Assembly: GCF_002909485.1 (NCBI RefSeq)
Contig: NZ_PPXG01000002.1
Coordinates: 698,319-762,318 of the forward strand
DNA from: Stutzerimonas stutzeri
GTDB taxonomy: Bacteria; Pseudomonadota; Gammaproteobacteria; Pseudomonadales; Pseudomonadaceae
Reading direction: 5' to 3'
Length of the DNA stretch: 64,000 nucleotides
The notes under the pieces were generated by a model. The model made no database searches. It was not told the origin of the DNA and saw only the letters and a program-made list of their open reading frames with translations. Below are positions 1 through 9,554 of this stretch, in pieces. Each line of letters begins with the position of its first letter. Within the stretch, counting starts at the first letter, position 1. The position numbers and the translations under genes were made by a program.

Positions 1-153
1 CCTGCGAAAAGAGGTTTTCTTTAGAGGGCTGGCGACCCGAAATTCTCCAACATGAATATTTCTATATTTGAAATGTAATTAAGTGAGTTTGTTTCAAGTG
101 GGTCGGGGGCGGACAATCCACTCATTCATGCAGAACGACATTTGGAGTGAGAA
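1..153 (+). promoter_or_regulatory. metE upstream region
   Basis: Leader in front of metE, AT-rich between about 50 and 100, where a promoter would be expected. A purine-rich ribosome-binding site (GGAGTGAG) ends four bases before the metE ATG. I looked for a cobalamin riboswitch and a clean MetR box (TGAA-N5-TTCA) and found neither in the visible part. The region is cut by the window edge, so upstream control elements may be missing. Confidence 0.4.
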
Positions 154-2463
154 ATGGCTGTAGCGCACAACCTCGGTTTTCCACGCATTGGTGCGGACCG
201 CGAACTGAAGAAAGCCCTGGAGGCGTACTGGAAGGGCGAGCAGGACGAGCAGGGGCTGCGTCAGGTTGGCCGCCAGCTGCGCGCGCAGCACTGGCAAGCC
301 CAGGCTGACGCCGGCATCCAGTTGCTGCCGGTGGGCGACTTCGCCTGGTACGACCACGTCCTCAGTCACTCGTTGATGTTCGGCGTAGTGCCGCAGCGCT
401 TCCGCCCGGCCGATGGCCAGCCGACGCTGGACACGCTGTTCGCCATGGCCCGGGGCGTGACCAACAGCTGCTGCGGTGGCGGCCAGGCCCAAGAAATGAC
501 CAAGTGGTTCGATACCAACTATCACTACCTGGTGCCGGAGTTCACCGTTGACCAGCAGTTCCAGCTGTCCTGGTCGCAATTGTTCGAGGAAGTCGAGGAG
601 GCGCAGGCGCTGGGTCACGCGATCAAGCCTGTGCTGGTCGGCCCACTGACCTATCTTTGGCTGGGCAAGCTCAAGGGCGAGGGTGCCGAGCGTTTCGACA
701 AGCTCGATCTGCTCGAACGGCTTCTGCCGGTTTACGGTGAGGTGCTCGACCGGCTGGCGGCGCAGGGCGTCGAGTGGGTGCAGATTGACGAGCCGATCCT
801 TGCCCTCGACCTGCCGCAGGACTGGAAGAACGCCTTCGAGCGTGCCTACAACCTGCTTCAGCGCGCCCCGCTGAAGAAGCTGGTCGCGACCTACTTTAGC
901 GGACTGGAGGACAACCTCAGCCTGGCCGCTGCGCTTCCGGTGGACGGTCTGCATATCGATCTGGTGCGTGCGCCGGAGCAGTATCCGCTGATTCTCGACT
1001 GGTTGCCGACCTACAAGGTGCTGTCACTGGGGCTCGTCAATGGGCGCAACGTCTGGCGCTGCGATCTGGACAAGGCGCTGGAAGTGGCACGGCATGCCGC
1101 TGAGCGTTTGGGTGACCGGCTCTGGCTGGCGCCATCCTGCTCCCTGCTGCACAGCCCGGTGGACCTCGAGCGGGAAGATCGACTCGACCATGAGCTGAAA
1201 GGCTGGCTGGCCTTTGCCGTGCAGAAATGCGCCGAAGTGGCGACCCTGGCCCGAGCCATCAACGAGCCGACGAACGAGGATGTCGCGGTCGAGCTGGCGC
1301 GCAGCCGTGCGGTGCAGGCGGCACGTCAGCACTCGCCACGCATCCACAAGCCGCAGGTCCAGGCACGCCTGAGTGCCATCCAGCCGCAGGACAGCCAGCG
1401 CACGTCGATGTTCGCCGCGCGAATCGAACAGCAGCGCGCGCGGCTCGACCTGCCGGCGTTCCCGACTACGACCATCGGCTCGTTCCCGCAGACGCCGGCG
1501 ATCCGCCTGGCGCGGCAGGCCTACAAGCAGGGCCGGCTGTCGCTTGGCGATTACACCGAGGCGATGCAGGCCGAGATCCGTCATGCGGTGGCGGTGCAGG
1601 AGCAGATCGGTCTGGATGTGCTGGTGCATGGTGAAGCGGAGCGCAACGACATGGTCGAGTACTTCGCCGAGCAGCTCGATGGCTATGCCTTTACCCGGTT
1701 CGGCTGGGTACAGAGTTATGGCTCGCGTTGCGTGAAACCGGCGGTGATCTACGGCGACCTCAGCCGCCCGCAGCCGATGACCGTCGACTGGATTCGCTAC
1801 GCCCAGCAGCAGACCGACCGGGTGATGAAGGGCATGCTCACCGGCCCGGTGACCATGCTTATGTGGTCCTTCGCTCGCGAAGACGTGTCGCGTGAGGTGC
1901 AGGCGCGGCAGCTGGCGCTGGCGATCCGCGATGAGGTCTGCGATCTGGAAGCCGCCGGCATCCGCATCATCCAGATCGACGAGGCGGCGTTCCGCGAGGG
2001 CTTGCCGTTGCGTCGCGCGCAGTGGCAGCACTATCTGGACTGGGCGGTCGAGGCGTTCCGTCTGTGTGCCAGTGGCGTGCGTGACGAGACGCAGATCCAC
2101 ACGCACATGTGCTACAGCGAGTTCAACGACGTCATCGAGTCCATCGCGGCGATGGATGCCGATGTCATCACCATCGAGACCTCGCGCTCGCAGATGGAGC
2201 TGCTCGAAGCCTTCCGCGCCTTCGACTATCCCAATGACATCGGCCCGGGGGTCTACGACATCCACTCGCCACGCGTGCCGGGCACCGCAGAAATGGTGCA
2301 GCTGCTGGAGAAGGCCGCCGAGTGCATCCCTGCCGAGCGGCTCTGGGTGAACCCGGATTGCGGGCTGAAGACCCGCGCCTGGCCGGAGACCGAAGCGGCG
2401 CTGGTGAACATGGTGGCGGCTGCCCGTCAGTTGCGTGCCTCGCGCAACGCCAAGGTGGCCTGA
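154..2463 (+). CDS. metE: Cobalamin-independent methionine synthase MetE
   Basis: 769 aa, the usual length for MetE. It transfers the methyl group of 5-methyltetrahydropteroyltri-glutamate to homocysteine, the last step of methionine synthesis, in the cytosol and without vitamin B12. The N-terminal signature [18 protein letters not shown] is present. The C-terminal catalytic barrel carries the zinc and substrate motifs HTHMCYSEF (about residue 650) and NPDCGLKTR (about 735), plus [13 protein letters not shown]. The ATG is supported by GGAGTGAG just upstream. It is convergent with glpD, with a 49 bp gap. The 413-aa frame on the opposite strand is a GC-rich shadow. Confidence 0.97.
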   Translation: MAVAHNLGFPRIGADRELKKALEAYWKGEQDEQGLRQVGRQLRAQHWQAQADAGIQLLPVGDFAWYDHVLSHSLMFGVVPQRFRPADGQPTLDTLFAMARGVTNSCCGGGQAQEMTKWFDTNYHYLVPEFTVDQQFQLSWSQLFEEVEEAQALGHAIKPVLVGPLTYLWLGKLKGEGAERFDKLDLLERLLPVYGEVLDRLAAQGVEWVQIDEPILALDLPQDWKNAFERAYNLLQRAPLKKLVATYFSGLEDNLSLAAALPVDGLHIDLVRAPEQYPLILDWLPTYKVLSLGLVNGRNVWRCDLDKALEVARHAAERLGDRLWLAPSCSLLHSPVDLEREDRLDHELKGWLAFAVQKCAEVATLARAINEPTNEDVAVELARSRAVQAARQHSPRIHKPQVQARLSAIQPQDSQRTSMFAARIEQQRARLDLPAFPTTTIGSFPQTPAIRLARQAYKQGRLSLGDYTEAMQAEIRHAVAVQEQIGLDVLVHGEAERNDMVEYFAEQLDGYAFTRFGWVQSYGSRCVKPAVIYGDLSRPQPMTVDWIRYAQQQTDRVMKGMLTGPVTMLMWSFAREDVSREVQARQLALAIRDEVCDLEAAGIRIIQIDEAAFREGLPLRRAQWQHYLDWAVEAFRLCASGVRDETQIHTHMCYSEFNDVIESIAAMDADVITIETSRSQMELLEAFRAFDYPNDIGPGVYDIHSPRVPGTAEMVQLLEKAAECIPAERLWVNPDCGLKTRAWPETEAALVNMVAAARQLRASRNAKVA

Positions 2464-2512
2464 CTTAGGCGCTGGCGCGGCGCTCCATTGCGGAAGGCTG
2501 CGCCGTGGCCCC

Positions 2513-4057
2513 TCAGCCCTGGGCTACGTGGTCGAAGTGGGTCAGGCGCTCGGCTGTTCGGCTGTCCAGATAACGCTGTAGCAGCGCCACCTCTGCGGGC
2601 TGCATGAACAGCCCGAGCTTGGTGCGGCGCCAGAGGATGTCTTCTGTCGTCTGCGCCCATTCCTCCACCATCAGGTAGTCCACTTCCCGCGCATGCAGGC
2701 CGGCGCCAAAACACTCGCCAAGGTCCTGCAGTGAATCGGTGCCCTTGAGCAGCAGCCAGCTGCGGCTGCCGTAGGTCCGCCCCCAGCGTCGGGCAATGGG
2801 GCCGGGCAACCACGGGTAGCTGGCGCAGAGCGCATGGGCCAGGGCTGATGGTTCGTCCAGATGTTCGCCGCCAGGCAGCGCCGCGTCTTGGGTCCAAGGC
2901 GCTTTCATTTCGGGGAACAGCGGCGCCACCTGGGCCAGCGCCGCTTCGGCGAGCTTGCGGTAGGTGGTCAGCTTGCCGCCGAACACCGAGAGCAACGGCC
3001 CCTCACCGGCGCTATCGCTGAGCGTCAGCGTGTAGTCGCGGGTGATCGCCGAGGGCTGGTCGGACTCGTCATCGCAAAGCGGCCTGACCCCGGCATAGCT
3101 GTAGCGGATGTCGGTGCGGCTCAGTTGATGCTTGAAGTGCGCGTTGACGATGGCCAGCAGGTAGTCGATTTCTTCGTCGGTGATTTGCACCCGCGCCGGG
3201 TCGCCGTGGTACTCATGGTCGGTGGTGCCGATCAGGCTGAAGTGGCCGAGATACGGCGTGATGAACACGATGCGCCGATCCTCGTTCTGCAGGATGTAGG
3301 CGTGATCGCCCTCGTAGAGTTTCGGCACGACGATATGGCTGCCCTGGATCAGGCGCATGCCGTGCGGGGACGTCTGCCGGAGTTGCTCTTCGATGAACGA
3401 GGCCACCCACGGACCGGCGGCGTTGACCAGCGCGCGTGCGCGGATCGAAAACCGGCTGCCATCCTTACGTTCAAGATGCAGGTGCCAGAGCGCCTTGCTG
3501 CTGCGCGCGCTGACGCAGCGAGTGCGGGTGTGGATATGTGCGCCCAGCTCGCGTGCGGCCATGGCATTGAGTACCACCAGCCGCGCGTCGTCGACCCAGC
3601 AATCGGAATATTCGAAGCCGTGGGTGATTTCGTCTTTCAGCGGGCTGTCGGCACCGAAACGCAAGCTGCGCGAACCACCGAGCTTTTCGCGTTTGCCGAG
3701 GTGATCGTAAAGAAACAGGCCGGTGCGAATCATCCACGACGGGCGCAGATGTGGGCGGTAGGGCAGCACGAAGCGCAGCGGGGTGATGATGTGCGGCGCC
3801 TTGGCCAGCAACACTTCGCGCTCGGCCAGCGCTTCGCGAACCAGGCGCAGCTCGTAATGTTCGAGATAGCGCAGCCCGCCGTGCACCAGCTTGCTGCTGG
3901 CGGAGGAGGTGTGTTCGGCCAGGTCGCCCTGTTCGCAGAGAAACACCGATAGGCCGCGACCGGCTGCATCGGCGGCAATACCTGCGCCATTGATACCGCC
4001 GCCCACCACGGCCAGGTCGTAGACTTCCGCGAGCGGTGCAAGAAGAGGATGATTCAT
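2513..4057 (-). CDS. glpD: Aerobic glycerol-3-phosphate dehydrogenase GlpD
   Basis: 514 aa. FAD-dependent, membrane-associated enzyme that oxidises sn-glycerol-3-phosphate to dihydroxyacetone phosphate and passes electrons to the quinone pool. The N terminus shows the dinucleotide-binding motif VVGGGINGAGIA (about residues 17-28), followed by SSKLVHGGLRYLE and HIITPLRFVLPYRP, all typical of GlpD. Length and motifs match the homodimeric bacterial form rather than anaerobic GlpA. The glpFK and glpR genes that often sit beside it in pseudomonads are not adjacent here. It is divergent from the ybaK-type gene, with 72 bp between them. Confidence 0.95.
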   Translation of the reverse strand: MNHPLLAPLAEVYDLAVVGGGINGAGIAADAAGRGLSVFLCEQGDLAEHTSSASSKLVHGGLRYLEHYELRLVREALAEREVLLAKAPHIITPLRFVLPYRPHLRPSWMIRTGLFLYDHLGKREKLGGSRSLRFGADSPLKDEITHGFEYSDCWVDDARLVVLNAMAARELGAHIHTRTRCVSARSSKALWHLHLERKDGSRFSIRARALVNAAGPWVASFIEEQLRQTSPHGMRLIQGSHIVVPKLYEGDHAYILQNEDRRIVFITPYLGHFSLIGTTDHEYHGDPARVQITDEEIDYLLAIVNAHFKHQLSRTDIRYSYAGVRPLCDDESDQPSAITRDYTLTLSDSAGEGPLLSVFGGKLTTYRKLAEAALAQVAPLFPEMKAPWTQDAALPGGEHLDEPSALAHALCASYPWLPGPIARRWGRTYGSRSWLLLKGTDSLQDLGECFGAGLHAREVDYLMVEEWAQTTEDILWRRTKLGLFMQPAEVALLQRYLDSRTAERLTHFDHVAQG

Positions 4058-4129
4058 GGGCGCTTTTAACTACCGATTCTTCGTCGCGTTACGTTAACGC
4101 CATTCATCAACCAATAGCACTACAAAGCC

Positions 4130-4600
4130 ATGACACCCGCCATCGATCTGTTGAAAAAAGCACGCGCCGAACACGCCGTACACAGCTACGAGCACGACCC
4201 GAAATCCGCCTCCTACGGCCTTGAGGCGGCGGAAAAGCTCGGGCTGGAGCCCGCACGGGTGTTCAAGACGCTGCTCGCCTGTAGCGAGAAGAACGAGCTA
4301 TTGGTTGCCGTGGTGCCCGTCGCCGGCACCCTCGATCTCAAGGCGCTGGCCCATGCGGCCGGGGTGAAGAAGGTCGAGATGGCCGATCCGATGGTTGCAC
4401 AGCGTGCCACCGGCTACCTGGTCGGTGGCATCAGTCCGCTGGGGCAGAAGAAGCGCCTGCGCACCTTTATCGACAGCTCCGCGCAGGCGCAGCCGACCAT
4501 CTATGTGAGCGCGGGGCGTCGCGGGCTGGAGGTGGAGCTGGCGCCGGCGGTACTGGCCGAGCATACCCAGGCAGTGTTCGCTGCAATTGGACGCGGCTGA
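4130..4600 (+). CDS. ybaK: Cys-tRNA(Pro)/Ala-tRNA(Pro) deacylase, YbaK/EbsC family
   Basis: 156 aa, one YbaK/INS-like editing domain. The family hydrolyses mis-acylated Cys-tRNA(Pro) in trans, correcting errors made by ProRS. Recognisable segments are VFKTLLA, the central [15 protein letters not shown] and [13 protein letters not shown], where the conserved GG-SP-G-KK motif holds the catalytic lysine region. The ProRS of the same genome is also in this window (28372-30087). ATG start at 4130; it is divergent from glpD and has no partner gene. Confidence 0.9.
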   Translation: MTPAIDLLKKARAEHAVHSYEHDPKSASYGLEAAEKLGLEPARVFKTLLACSEKNELLVAVVPVAGTLDLKALAHAAGVKKVEMADPMVAQRATGYLVGGISPLGQKKRLRTFIDSSAQAQPTIYVSAGRRGLEVELAPAVLAEHTQAVFAAIGRG

Positions 4601-4638
4601 ACGGGGCACGCAGGCTTTGTCCGGGGGATTCGCGTGGC

Positions 4639-5787
4639 GTGTATCAGCGCCAATTAGATTTCTTCGCTGGCCGTGATGGCGACGGGCTATATTCCAGTTG
4701 TCCCGGTGGCCAAGCGAGAGCGCTCTTGAATCTTTCAGCGGTTGTTCCCAAGCCAGGTTCTTCATTCGCGCTGCGTGCTTTTTATCCGCGTGTGATCGGG
4801 CTGGCGGTGGGTTTCTTCTGCGTAGCGGCGGTGCTATGGGAGCGCGATACGCCAGCTTGGGTGTGGGGGTTGCTGGTCGGGTTCTGTTTCGTCTGGCCAC
4901 TGATAGCGCTGAGCCTGTCCCGAAGGGTTCGCTCTGCTGTGCTCAGCGAGAGGCGCCACATACTGTTCGACTCCCTGATGGGCGGGTTCTGGATCGCCAC
5001 GATGGAGTTCAACATGCTTCCGTCGGCAGTGCTGTTTTCGATGCTGGCGATGAACAACAGCGCAAACGGTGGGGTGCGTCTAGTCCTCAAGGGGCTGCTG
5101 GCGCAGCTCTTGGGTGGGATCGTTTCGGTGTCGCTACTGGGCTTCGGCTTTGCGCCGCAAACCAGCGAGTTGCAACTCTACGCATGCTTGCCAATGCTCG
5201 TCGTCCATCCGGTTACTACCGGGATGGTGCTCTATCGTCTGGCTGATCGGCTTGGCAATACCCAACGTGCATTGCGCAGTCTGAGCCGCACCGACAGCCT
5301 GACGGGCCTGTTCAATCGTGGGTATTGGAACGAGCTGTTGCAGCTGGAGTTCTCCCATTGCAAAGCTACTGGCGGCGTTGCCAGCCTGGCATTGATCGAT
5401 CTGGATAACTTCAAGCTTGCCAATGATCGGCACGGGCGGGCTGTGGGTGATGAACTGCTCCGGCAGGTAGGGCGATGCATTCACCGCAACCTGCGCGCCG
5501 GTGACATGGCTGGACGTTATGGCGGCGACGAGTTCTGCGTCGTGCTGCCCGGCGCTCGCGCCAAGGACGCTTGGGAGGTTCTCGAGCGCCTCCGCGCTGA
5601 GATTGCCGAGCTGGACTTCCCGTTGGCGCCCAGACTGAGGGCCAGCCTGAGTATCGGCATCGCTGAGTCCGACCCACGGATGGATAATGTACACGCCTGG
5701 CTGCATGTGGCCGATCAGGCGCTATACGAAGCCAAACGCCTTGGCCGCAATCGGATCGCGCCGGCCCAGCCGCTCACTGGTCGTTGA
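4639..5787 (+). CDS. Diguanylate cyclase with N-terminal MASE2-like membrane domain
   Basis: About 382 aa from a GTG start; an in-frame TTG at 4726 preceded by GAGAG is an alternative that gives about 353 aa. The N-terminal half (about residues 45-200) is hydrophobic, with several membrane segments and a MASE2-like pattern (FYPRVIGLAVGF, RVRSAVLSERRHILFDS). The C-terminal half is a GGDEF domain: DSLTGLFNRGYW, then an intact GGDEF active site at about 295-299. RAGD (about 286-289), five residues before it, fits the RxxD product-inhibition site. It should make cyclic di-GMP at the inner membrane and so affect biofilm or motility decisions. Its trigger is unknown. Confidence 0.88.
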   Translation: MYQRQLDFFAGRDGDGLYSSCPGGQARALLNLSAVVPKPGSSFALRAFYPRVIGLAVGFFCVAAVLWERDTPAWVWGLLVGFCFVWPLIALSLSRRVRSAVLSERRHILFDSLMGGFWIATMEFNMLPSAVLFSMLAMNNSANGGVRLVLKGLLAQLLGGIVSVSLLGFGFAPQTSELQLYACLPMLVVHPVTTGMVLYRLADRLGNTQRALRSLSRTDSLTGLFNRGYWNELLQLEFSHCKATGGVASLALIDLDNFKLANDRHGRAVGDELLRQVGRCIHRNLRAGDMAGRYGGDEFCVVLPGARAKDAWEVLERLRAEIAELDFPLAPRLRASLSIGIAESDPRMDNVHAWLHVADQALYEAKRLGRNRIAPAQPLTGR

Positions 5788-5862
5788 AGCCAGCGTCGCG
5801 GGCGGTTTACCTGGCACGGACAGCGATATCTGCAGCGTTGGCTCCTGACGCTCAGGGGGGGA

Positions 5863-6423
5863 TCAGGCTGGGCCGTTTACTGTTCCCTGTGCTGCCTTGG
5901 ACACCGCGATGCTGCGCTGTAGCAGAGCCTCGGTATCGGTAGCACCCATCATGCGCGCGGCAGCCTGCGCGGTTGCGCCGCTGGCATCCTGAACCTGCGG
6001 ATCGGCACCCTGAGCCATCAGGTACTCGACGATGGCGGTGCGGTTGAACATTGCGGCCATCATCAGCGCGGTCTTGCCATCCTCGCATGGGCTTTCGACA
6101 TCGGTGCCGTGTTCGAGCAGCAATCTGATCATCGCCAGGTCGCCTTTGAACGCCGCACCGGCAAGCGGTGTATGACCGCGGCGGTTACGCAGTTGCGGAT
6201 CGGCGCCGTGCTGCAATAGCAGGTGGCTGGCTTCGAGATGGCCGTGGTAGCTGGCAAGCATCAGGAGGCTGTCGCCGGCGTGGTTGCGCAGGTTCGCAGG
6301 CATGCCTTGGCCCAGCAGTTCGTCAAGACGAGCACTGTCGCCGTTGCGTGCACTGTCGAATACCTGCTCGGCGAAAGCCAGGGTGGCCTCATCCAGTTCC
6401 TCTGTTTGCTTGAGCGCTTGCAT
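5863..6423 (-). CDS. Ankyrin-repeat protein
   Basis: 186 aa, with no signal peptide or membrane segment. Most of the protein is ankyrin repeats: successive units show the G-(T/D)-x-L-x-x-A-x-x-x-G-(H/D) pattern, for example GDSLLMLASYHGHLEASHLL, then GHTPLAGAAFKGDLAMIRLL, then GKTALMMAAMFNRTAIVEYL. About four repeats follow an N-terminal helical cap. Such proteins bind partners; some pseudomonad ankyrins (AnkB type) work with a neighbouring catalase, but no catalase gene is next to this one. The partner cannot be named. Convergent with the diguanylate cyclase gene. Confidence 0.88.
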   Translation of the reverse strand: MQALKQTEELDEATLAFAEQVFDSARNGDSARLDELLGQGMPANLRNHAGDSLLMLASYHGHLEASHLLLQHGADPQLRNRRGHTPLAGAAFKGDLAMIRLLLEHGTDVESPCEDGKTALMMAAMFNRTAIVEYLMAQGADPQVQDASGATAQAAARMMGATDTEALLQRSIAVSKAAQGTVNGPA

Positions 6424-6668
6424 CGCGATTCTCCGTTGGCAGGCTGTTCACCGTATCGAGCGCCAATTGTGTTGGCCGACGAAAAGATAAGCCAACCAAG
6501 CCTTTCTATACCGCGGATAGGGGCGCTGTATGCCGTGCTGAGATACGCCCGAGATACCAATCAGAACGTATGTAGGATCTGGATTTTCTTCTTGGGCGAC
6601 ATCCAGGTCATGACCGCCACTTTGCGCGCACCAATCCGGACGGTTGTGGCAGTATTCGGCGGCCTGAC

Positions 6669-6914
6669 ATGCCGATGCCAATTGCGATGAAGCCCGAAGA
6701 TCTCGAACGCCTGGTGACCCAGACGATGCCTTACGGTAAGTACAAGGGCCGGTTGATAGCCGACCTGCCCGGTAATTACCTCAACTGGTTTGCCCGCGTG
6801 GGATTTCCTCCCGGCAGCCTCGGCCAGCTGCTGGAGCTGATGCACGAGATCGACCACAACGGGCTTTCGGCTTTGCTTGAACCATTACGTCGGCGCAACG
6901 CGTCGCGGGGCTGA
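6669..6914 (+). CDS. DUF3820 / QSregVF-family small protein
   Basis: Up to 81 aa; in-frame ATGs at 6669, 6675 and 6687 leave the start open, because none has a strong ribosome-binding site. The core TMPYGKYKGRLIADLPGNYLNWFARVGFPPG is characteristic of DUF3820, a family described as putative quorum-sensing-regulated virulence factors in Pseudomonas. The motif pattern (MPFGKYKG, LP--YL-W) is also seen in exonuclease-associated domains, so a nucleic-acid role is possible. The true function is unknown. Convergent with the next gene, 19 bp apart. Confidence 0.75.
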   Translation: MPMPIAMKPEDLERLVTQTMPYGKYKGRLIADLPGNYLNWFARVGFPPGSLGQLLELMHEIDHNGLSALLEPLRRRNASRG

Positions 6915-6933
6915 TCGCCGACGAAGCCTGCCG

Positions 6934-7467
6934 TCACGGCTGCTCGGTTTGCTCGCGCAGCGCGTCCAGTGCTGGCGCGGCGTAGATGCCTACCTCCACC
7001 GCCAGCTCCATCAGCCGCGGCACATCGCAGGTATAAACCAGCACTGCCTGCAATTCGTCGTCCAGCGGTTCGCTGAGGTTCACCAGCACATAGCCGCCTT
7101 TCTCCGGATAGAGGCTGCTCAGCTGCACCTGAATGCGGTTCAGCGCCGTGAGTGGCTCGGTCTTGGCGAGCTGCTTGGGCTTCAGGACGAAGGTAACGCT
7201 GTCGCCGAATGACGCGACGATCTCGTTGAACAGCGTCTGGTAATCGTCCGCCTGAAACAGGACCGTCTCCGGCAGGCTGCCGATCACAACCCACTCGCCA
7301 AGAGGGATGGGAAAGCTGTCGTCGTAGTTGATGTCCGGATTGGCCAATAGAAAGACTTGCGGATCGGCGTAGGCTTGGGCGGCCTCATCGGCAACACGTT
7401 CAATTTCCTCATCAGTCATGCAGCCCGAGCTGATGAGGGTGATGAGTTCGGCAAGTTGATCTTTCAT
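6934..7467 (-). CDS. Conserved hypothetical protein
   Basis: 177 aa, starting with MKDQLAELITLISSGCMTDEEIERVADEA. The frame stays open upstream to 7659, but that extension is low-complexity and basic, and I reject it; the ATG at 7467 follows an AGGAC-like site. The protein is acidic, with no signal peptide or membrane helix. The N-terminal 45 residues look helical, followed by alternating hydrophobic segments (PLGEWVVIGSLPETVLFQADDY). I recognise no named family. It looks like a small cytosolic protein conserved in pseudomonads. Confidence 0.7.
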   Translation of the reverse strand: MKDQLAELITLISSGCMTDEEIERVADEAAQAYADPQVFLLANPDINYDDSFPIPLGEWVVIGSLPETVLFQADDYQTLFNEIVASFGDSVTFVLKPKQLAKTEPLTALNRIQVQLSSLYPEKGGYVLVNLSEPLDDELQAVLVYTCDVPRLMELAVEVGIYAAPALDALREQTEQP

Positions 7468-7516
7468 GGGCTGTCCTGCGGTAGTGAGCGCACAAGGATA
7501 ACCAAGCTGATTGCTT

Positions 7517-7542
7517 CGTGCGCGTGCGCGTGCGCGCGTGCT
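7517..7542. repeat. Alternating CG/TG tract
   Basis: A run of about 25 bases in which pyrimidine and purine alternate almost perfectly (repeated CGTGCG and CGCGTG units). It lies just upstream of the minus-strand gene that starts at 7467, in its promoter region. Such tracts can adopt left-handed Z-DNA under negative supercoiling. Any regulatory effect is inference. Confidence 0.5.
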
Positions 7543-7728
7543 GGCGCCGCGAACAGACCGCTTCGTTAGGCATATGCAAAGCAGTTCTAAGCTTATTCTG
7601 TTTCTGGAGGATGGCCGCCGCGCTGTGTTAGCGTCTGTGTGCGACAAGCTGCCGCACAAATAACAGAGCGTCGAGGTAAACGATGCCGGTGGGCGACAGC
7701 ATAACTACAACAGCTGATGAGGCCTTTC

Positions 7729-8379
7729 ATGAAATTTACTCGCTGGCCCCTGGCCGGTGTGACTGCGTTGTTGTTGACGATGCAGGCACAGGCTGCCGAT
7801 GGGCAAAAGATCTATGCACAAGGGGGCGCCAATCCCGCCGCCATGGCGTGTGGTACATGCCATGGTGCGGATGCGATGGGGATGGCTGCAGCAGGTTTTC
7901 CACGCTTGGCTGGGATCAGCGCTGGTTACACCCGCAAGCAACTCGCCGACTTCCGCTCGGGTACCAGAGCCAATCCGATCATGCAGCCGATTGCCGCTGC
8001 GCTCAGCGACGAAGAAATTCAGGCTGTTTCCGCGACCCTGGAAGATATGCCGACGCAGTCGTACGCCATGATTGGCCGTGCAGAGAAAGCCGAAGGCGTC
8101 GGCGCTGCGCTGGCCTTGCGCGGCGCATGGGAGCGCAACGTTCCAGAATGCGTGGCGTGCCATGGCCCCGGCGGCGTGGGTGTGGGCGAGGGCTTCCCGC
8201 CGTTGGCTGGACAGTCAGCACAATATCTCAGCGGACAGCTCAATGCCTGGCGCCAGGGTGCGCGCAAGAACGATCCGAATGATCTGATGGGCCATATCGC
8301 CCGTTCGATGACAGATGCCGAGATTCAAGCGGTATCCGAGTATTTCGCGAACCTGGTGCACACGGAGGTCAGCCAATGA
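7729..8379 (+). CDS. tsdB: Diheme cytochrome c, TsdB-type (cytochrome c4 family)
   Basis: 216 aa with a signal peptide (MKFTRWPLAGVTALLLTMQAQA), so it is exported to the periplasm. Two c-type heme motifs, CGTCH and CVACH, each followed by a class I cytochrome fold with a distal Met region, give the two-domain layout of cytochrome c4. The start at 7729 is preferred over 7717 because GATGAGG lies at the right distance. It overlaps tsdA by ATGA. In P. stutzeri a TsdB of this type is the electron partner of TsdA, and the coupling here supports that role. Confidence 0.88.
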   Translation: MKFTRWPLAGVTALLLTMQAQAADGQKIYAQGGANPAAMACGTCHGADAMGMAAAGFPRLAGISAGYTRKQLADFRSGTRANPIMQPIAAALSDEEIQAVSATLEDMPTQSYAMIGRAEKAEGVGAALALRGAWERNVPECVACHGPGGVGVGEGFPPLAGQSAQYLSGQLNAWRQGARKNDPNDLMGHIARSMTDAEIQAVSEYFANLVHTEVSQ

Positions 8380-9299
8380 GAACGCACCGGATGCTCAGCG
8401 TGTTGGCCATGACGCTCAGTGGCTCGTTGTATGCCGCCGATATCAAGATGGACGACCAGTCGCAACTGTCACAGCAGAGCGCCAAAAGCGCTGGCGAGCA
8501 GTACTTCCAGCCGCCGAAGGAAGGCGATCTACCAGCCAATGCCTACGGCGAACTCGTCCAACAGGGTCGGGCGATTTTCGTCGATACCCAGAAATACGCA
8601 GCCGAATACGTCGGCAACGGCATGAATTGCACCAATTGCCACATCGAGCAGGGTCGCAAGGCGAATTCCGCGCCGTTGTGGGGCGCTTATCCGATGTATC
8701 CGGCCTATCGGAAGAAGAACGACAAGGTCAACAGCTACGCAGAGCGGGTGCAGGGCTGCTTCCAGTTCAGCATGAATGGCAAGCCGCCGGCAGCCGATAG
8801 CCATGTCATCAACGCACTGACGGCCTATTCCTATTGGTTGTCGACCGGTGCGCCAATTGCCCAGGAATTGCCAGGGCGGGCCTATCCCGAAGTGCCGCAG
8901 CCCAAGGCTGGTTTCGATCTTGCGAAGGGCAAGCAGGTGTACGTCGAGCAGTGCGCGATCTGCCATGGTGATAACGGCGAAGGCCAGAAGGCCGCTGGAG
9001 GCTATGTCTTCCCACCGTTATGGGGCAAGGAGTCGTTCAACTGGGGCGCCGGTATGCATCGGATAAATACCGCTGCAGCGTTCATCAAAGAGAGCATGCC
9101 GCTGGGCAAGGGTGGCTCGCTCAGTGATGAGGACGCCTGGCACGTCGCGGCATACATGAACAGCCACGAGCGGCCCCAGGACCCGCGATTAGTGGAAGGC
9201 TCGGTGGAAAAGACACGAGTCCGCTACCACGCCAACGATGGCGTGAACCTCTACGGACAGACGGTTGATGGCGTCGTACTTGGCCAAGGGACTAAATAA
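8376..9299 (+). CDS. tsdA: Thiosulfate dehydrogenase / tetrathionate reductase TsdA
   Basis: 307 aa with a signal peptide (cleavage near SLYAADI). Two heme motifs are seen, CTNCH and CAICH. About 39 residues after the first heme His lies GCFQFSMNG, matching the position of the cysteine that ligates the active-site heme (unusual His/Cys ligation) in characterised TsdA enzymes. The enzyme joins two thiosulfates into tetrathionate in the periplasm, or runs in reverse; direction varies by species. It is translationally coupled to tsdB and followed by a strong terminator, so tsdBA is probably a two-gene operon. Confidence 0.92.
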   Translation: MRTHRMLSVLAMTLSGSLYAADIKMDDQSQLSQQSAKSAGEQYFQPPKEGDLPANAYGELVQQGRAIFVDTQKYAAEYVGNGMNCTNCHIEQGRKANSAPLWGAYPMYPAYRKKNDKVNSYAERVQGCFQFSMNGKPPAADSHVINALTAYSYWLSTGAPIAQELPGRAYPEVPQPKAGFDLAKGKQVYVEQCAICHGDNGEGQKAAGGYVFPPLWGKESFNWGAGMHRINTAAAFIKESMPLGKGGSLSDEDAWHVAAYMNSHERPQDPRLVEGSVEKTRVRYHANDGVNLYGQTVDGVVLGQGTK

Positions 9300-9324
9300 G
9301 AACTCTCGAACATCTTTGTGAACA

Positions 9325-9357
9325 GAAGAGGGCGCCATTGGGCGCCCTCTTCATTTT
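9325..9357 (+). terminator. Rho-independent terminator after tsdA
   Basis: Perfect 12-bp stem GAAGAGGGCGCC / GGCGCCCTCTTC with an ATTG loop, followed by ATTTT. It lies 25 bp after the tsdA stop. Confidence 0.92.
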
Positions 9358-9554
9358 CCGACTATATAGTCACTTGGCGCAGAGCTGAATGACTTAATTA
9401 CAGGCTTGTAATCGGCTCAATGTTACGGATTCTTTCAGCTTTTCATGCACAATAGTGGCCATAAGAAGACGCTGGAATGATCGTGACTGGCCAAGCCCCG
9501 TTGCTACACCGTCCCAACGTCAGAACGATCAAGCTAAATTCGAGAGGAACGACT

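Noticed and set aside
1..153. Cobalamin riboswitch or divergent metR upstream of metE
   Set aside because: No B12-box elements in the visible leader, and the only minus-strand ATG opens a 10-codon frame.
1024..2265. 413-aa open frame opposite metE
   Set aside because: GC-rich shadow of a clear metE gene; Arg/His/Asp-rich composition and no motifs.
2861..3952. 363-aa open frame opposite glpD
   Set aside because: Shadow of glpD; no domain, no ribosome-binding site, composition typical of antisense frames.
9360..9371. GACTATATAGTC palindrome as an operator
   Set aside because: Short AT palindrome just after a terminator and 180 bp from the next gene; could be chance.
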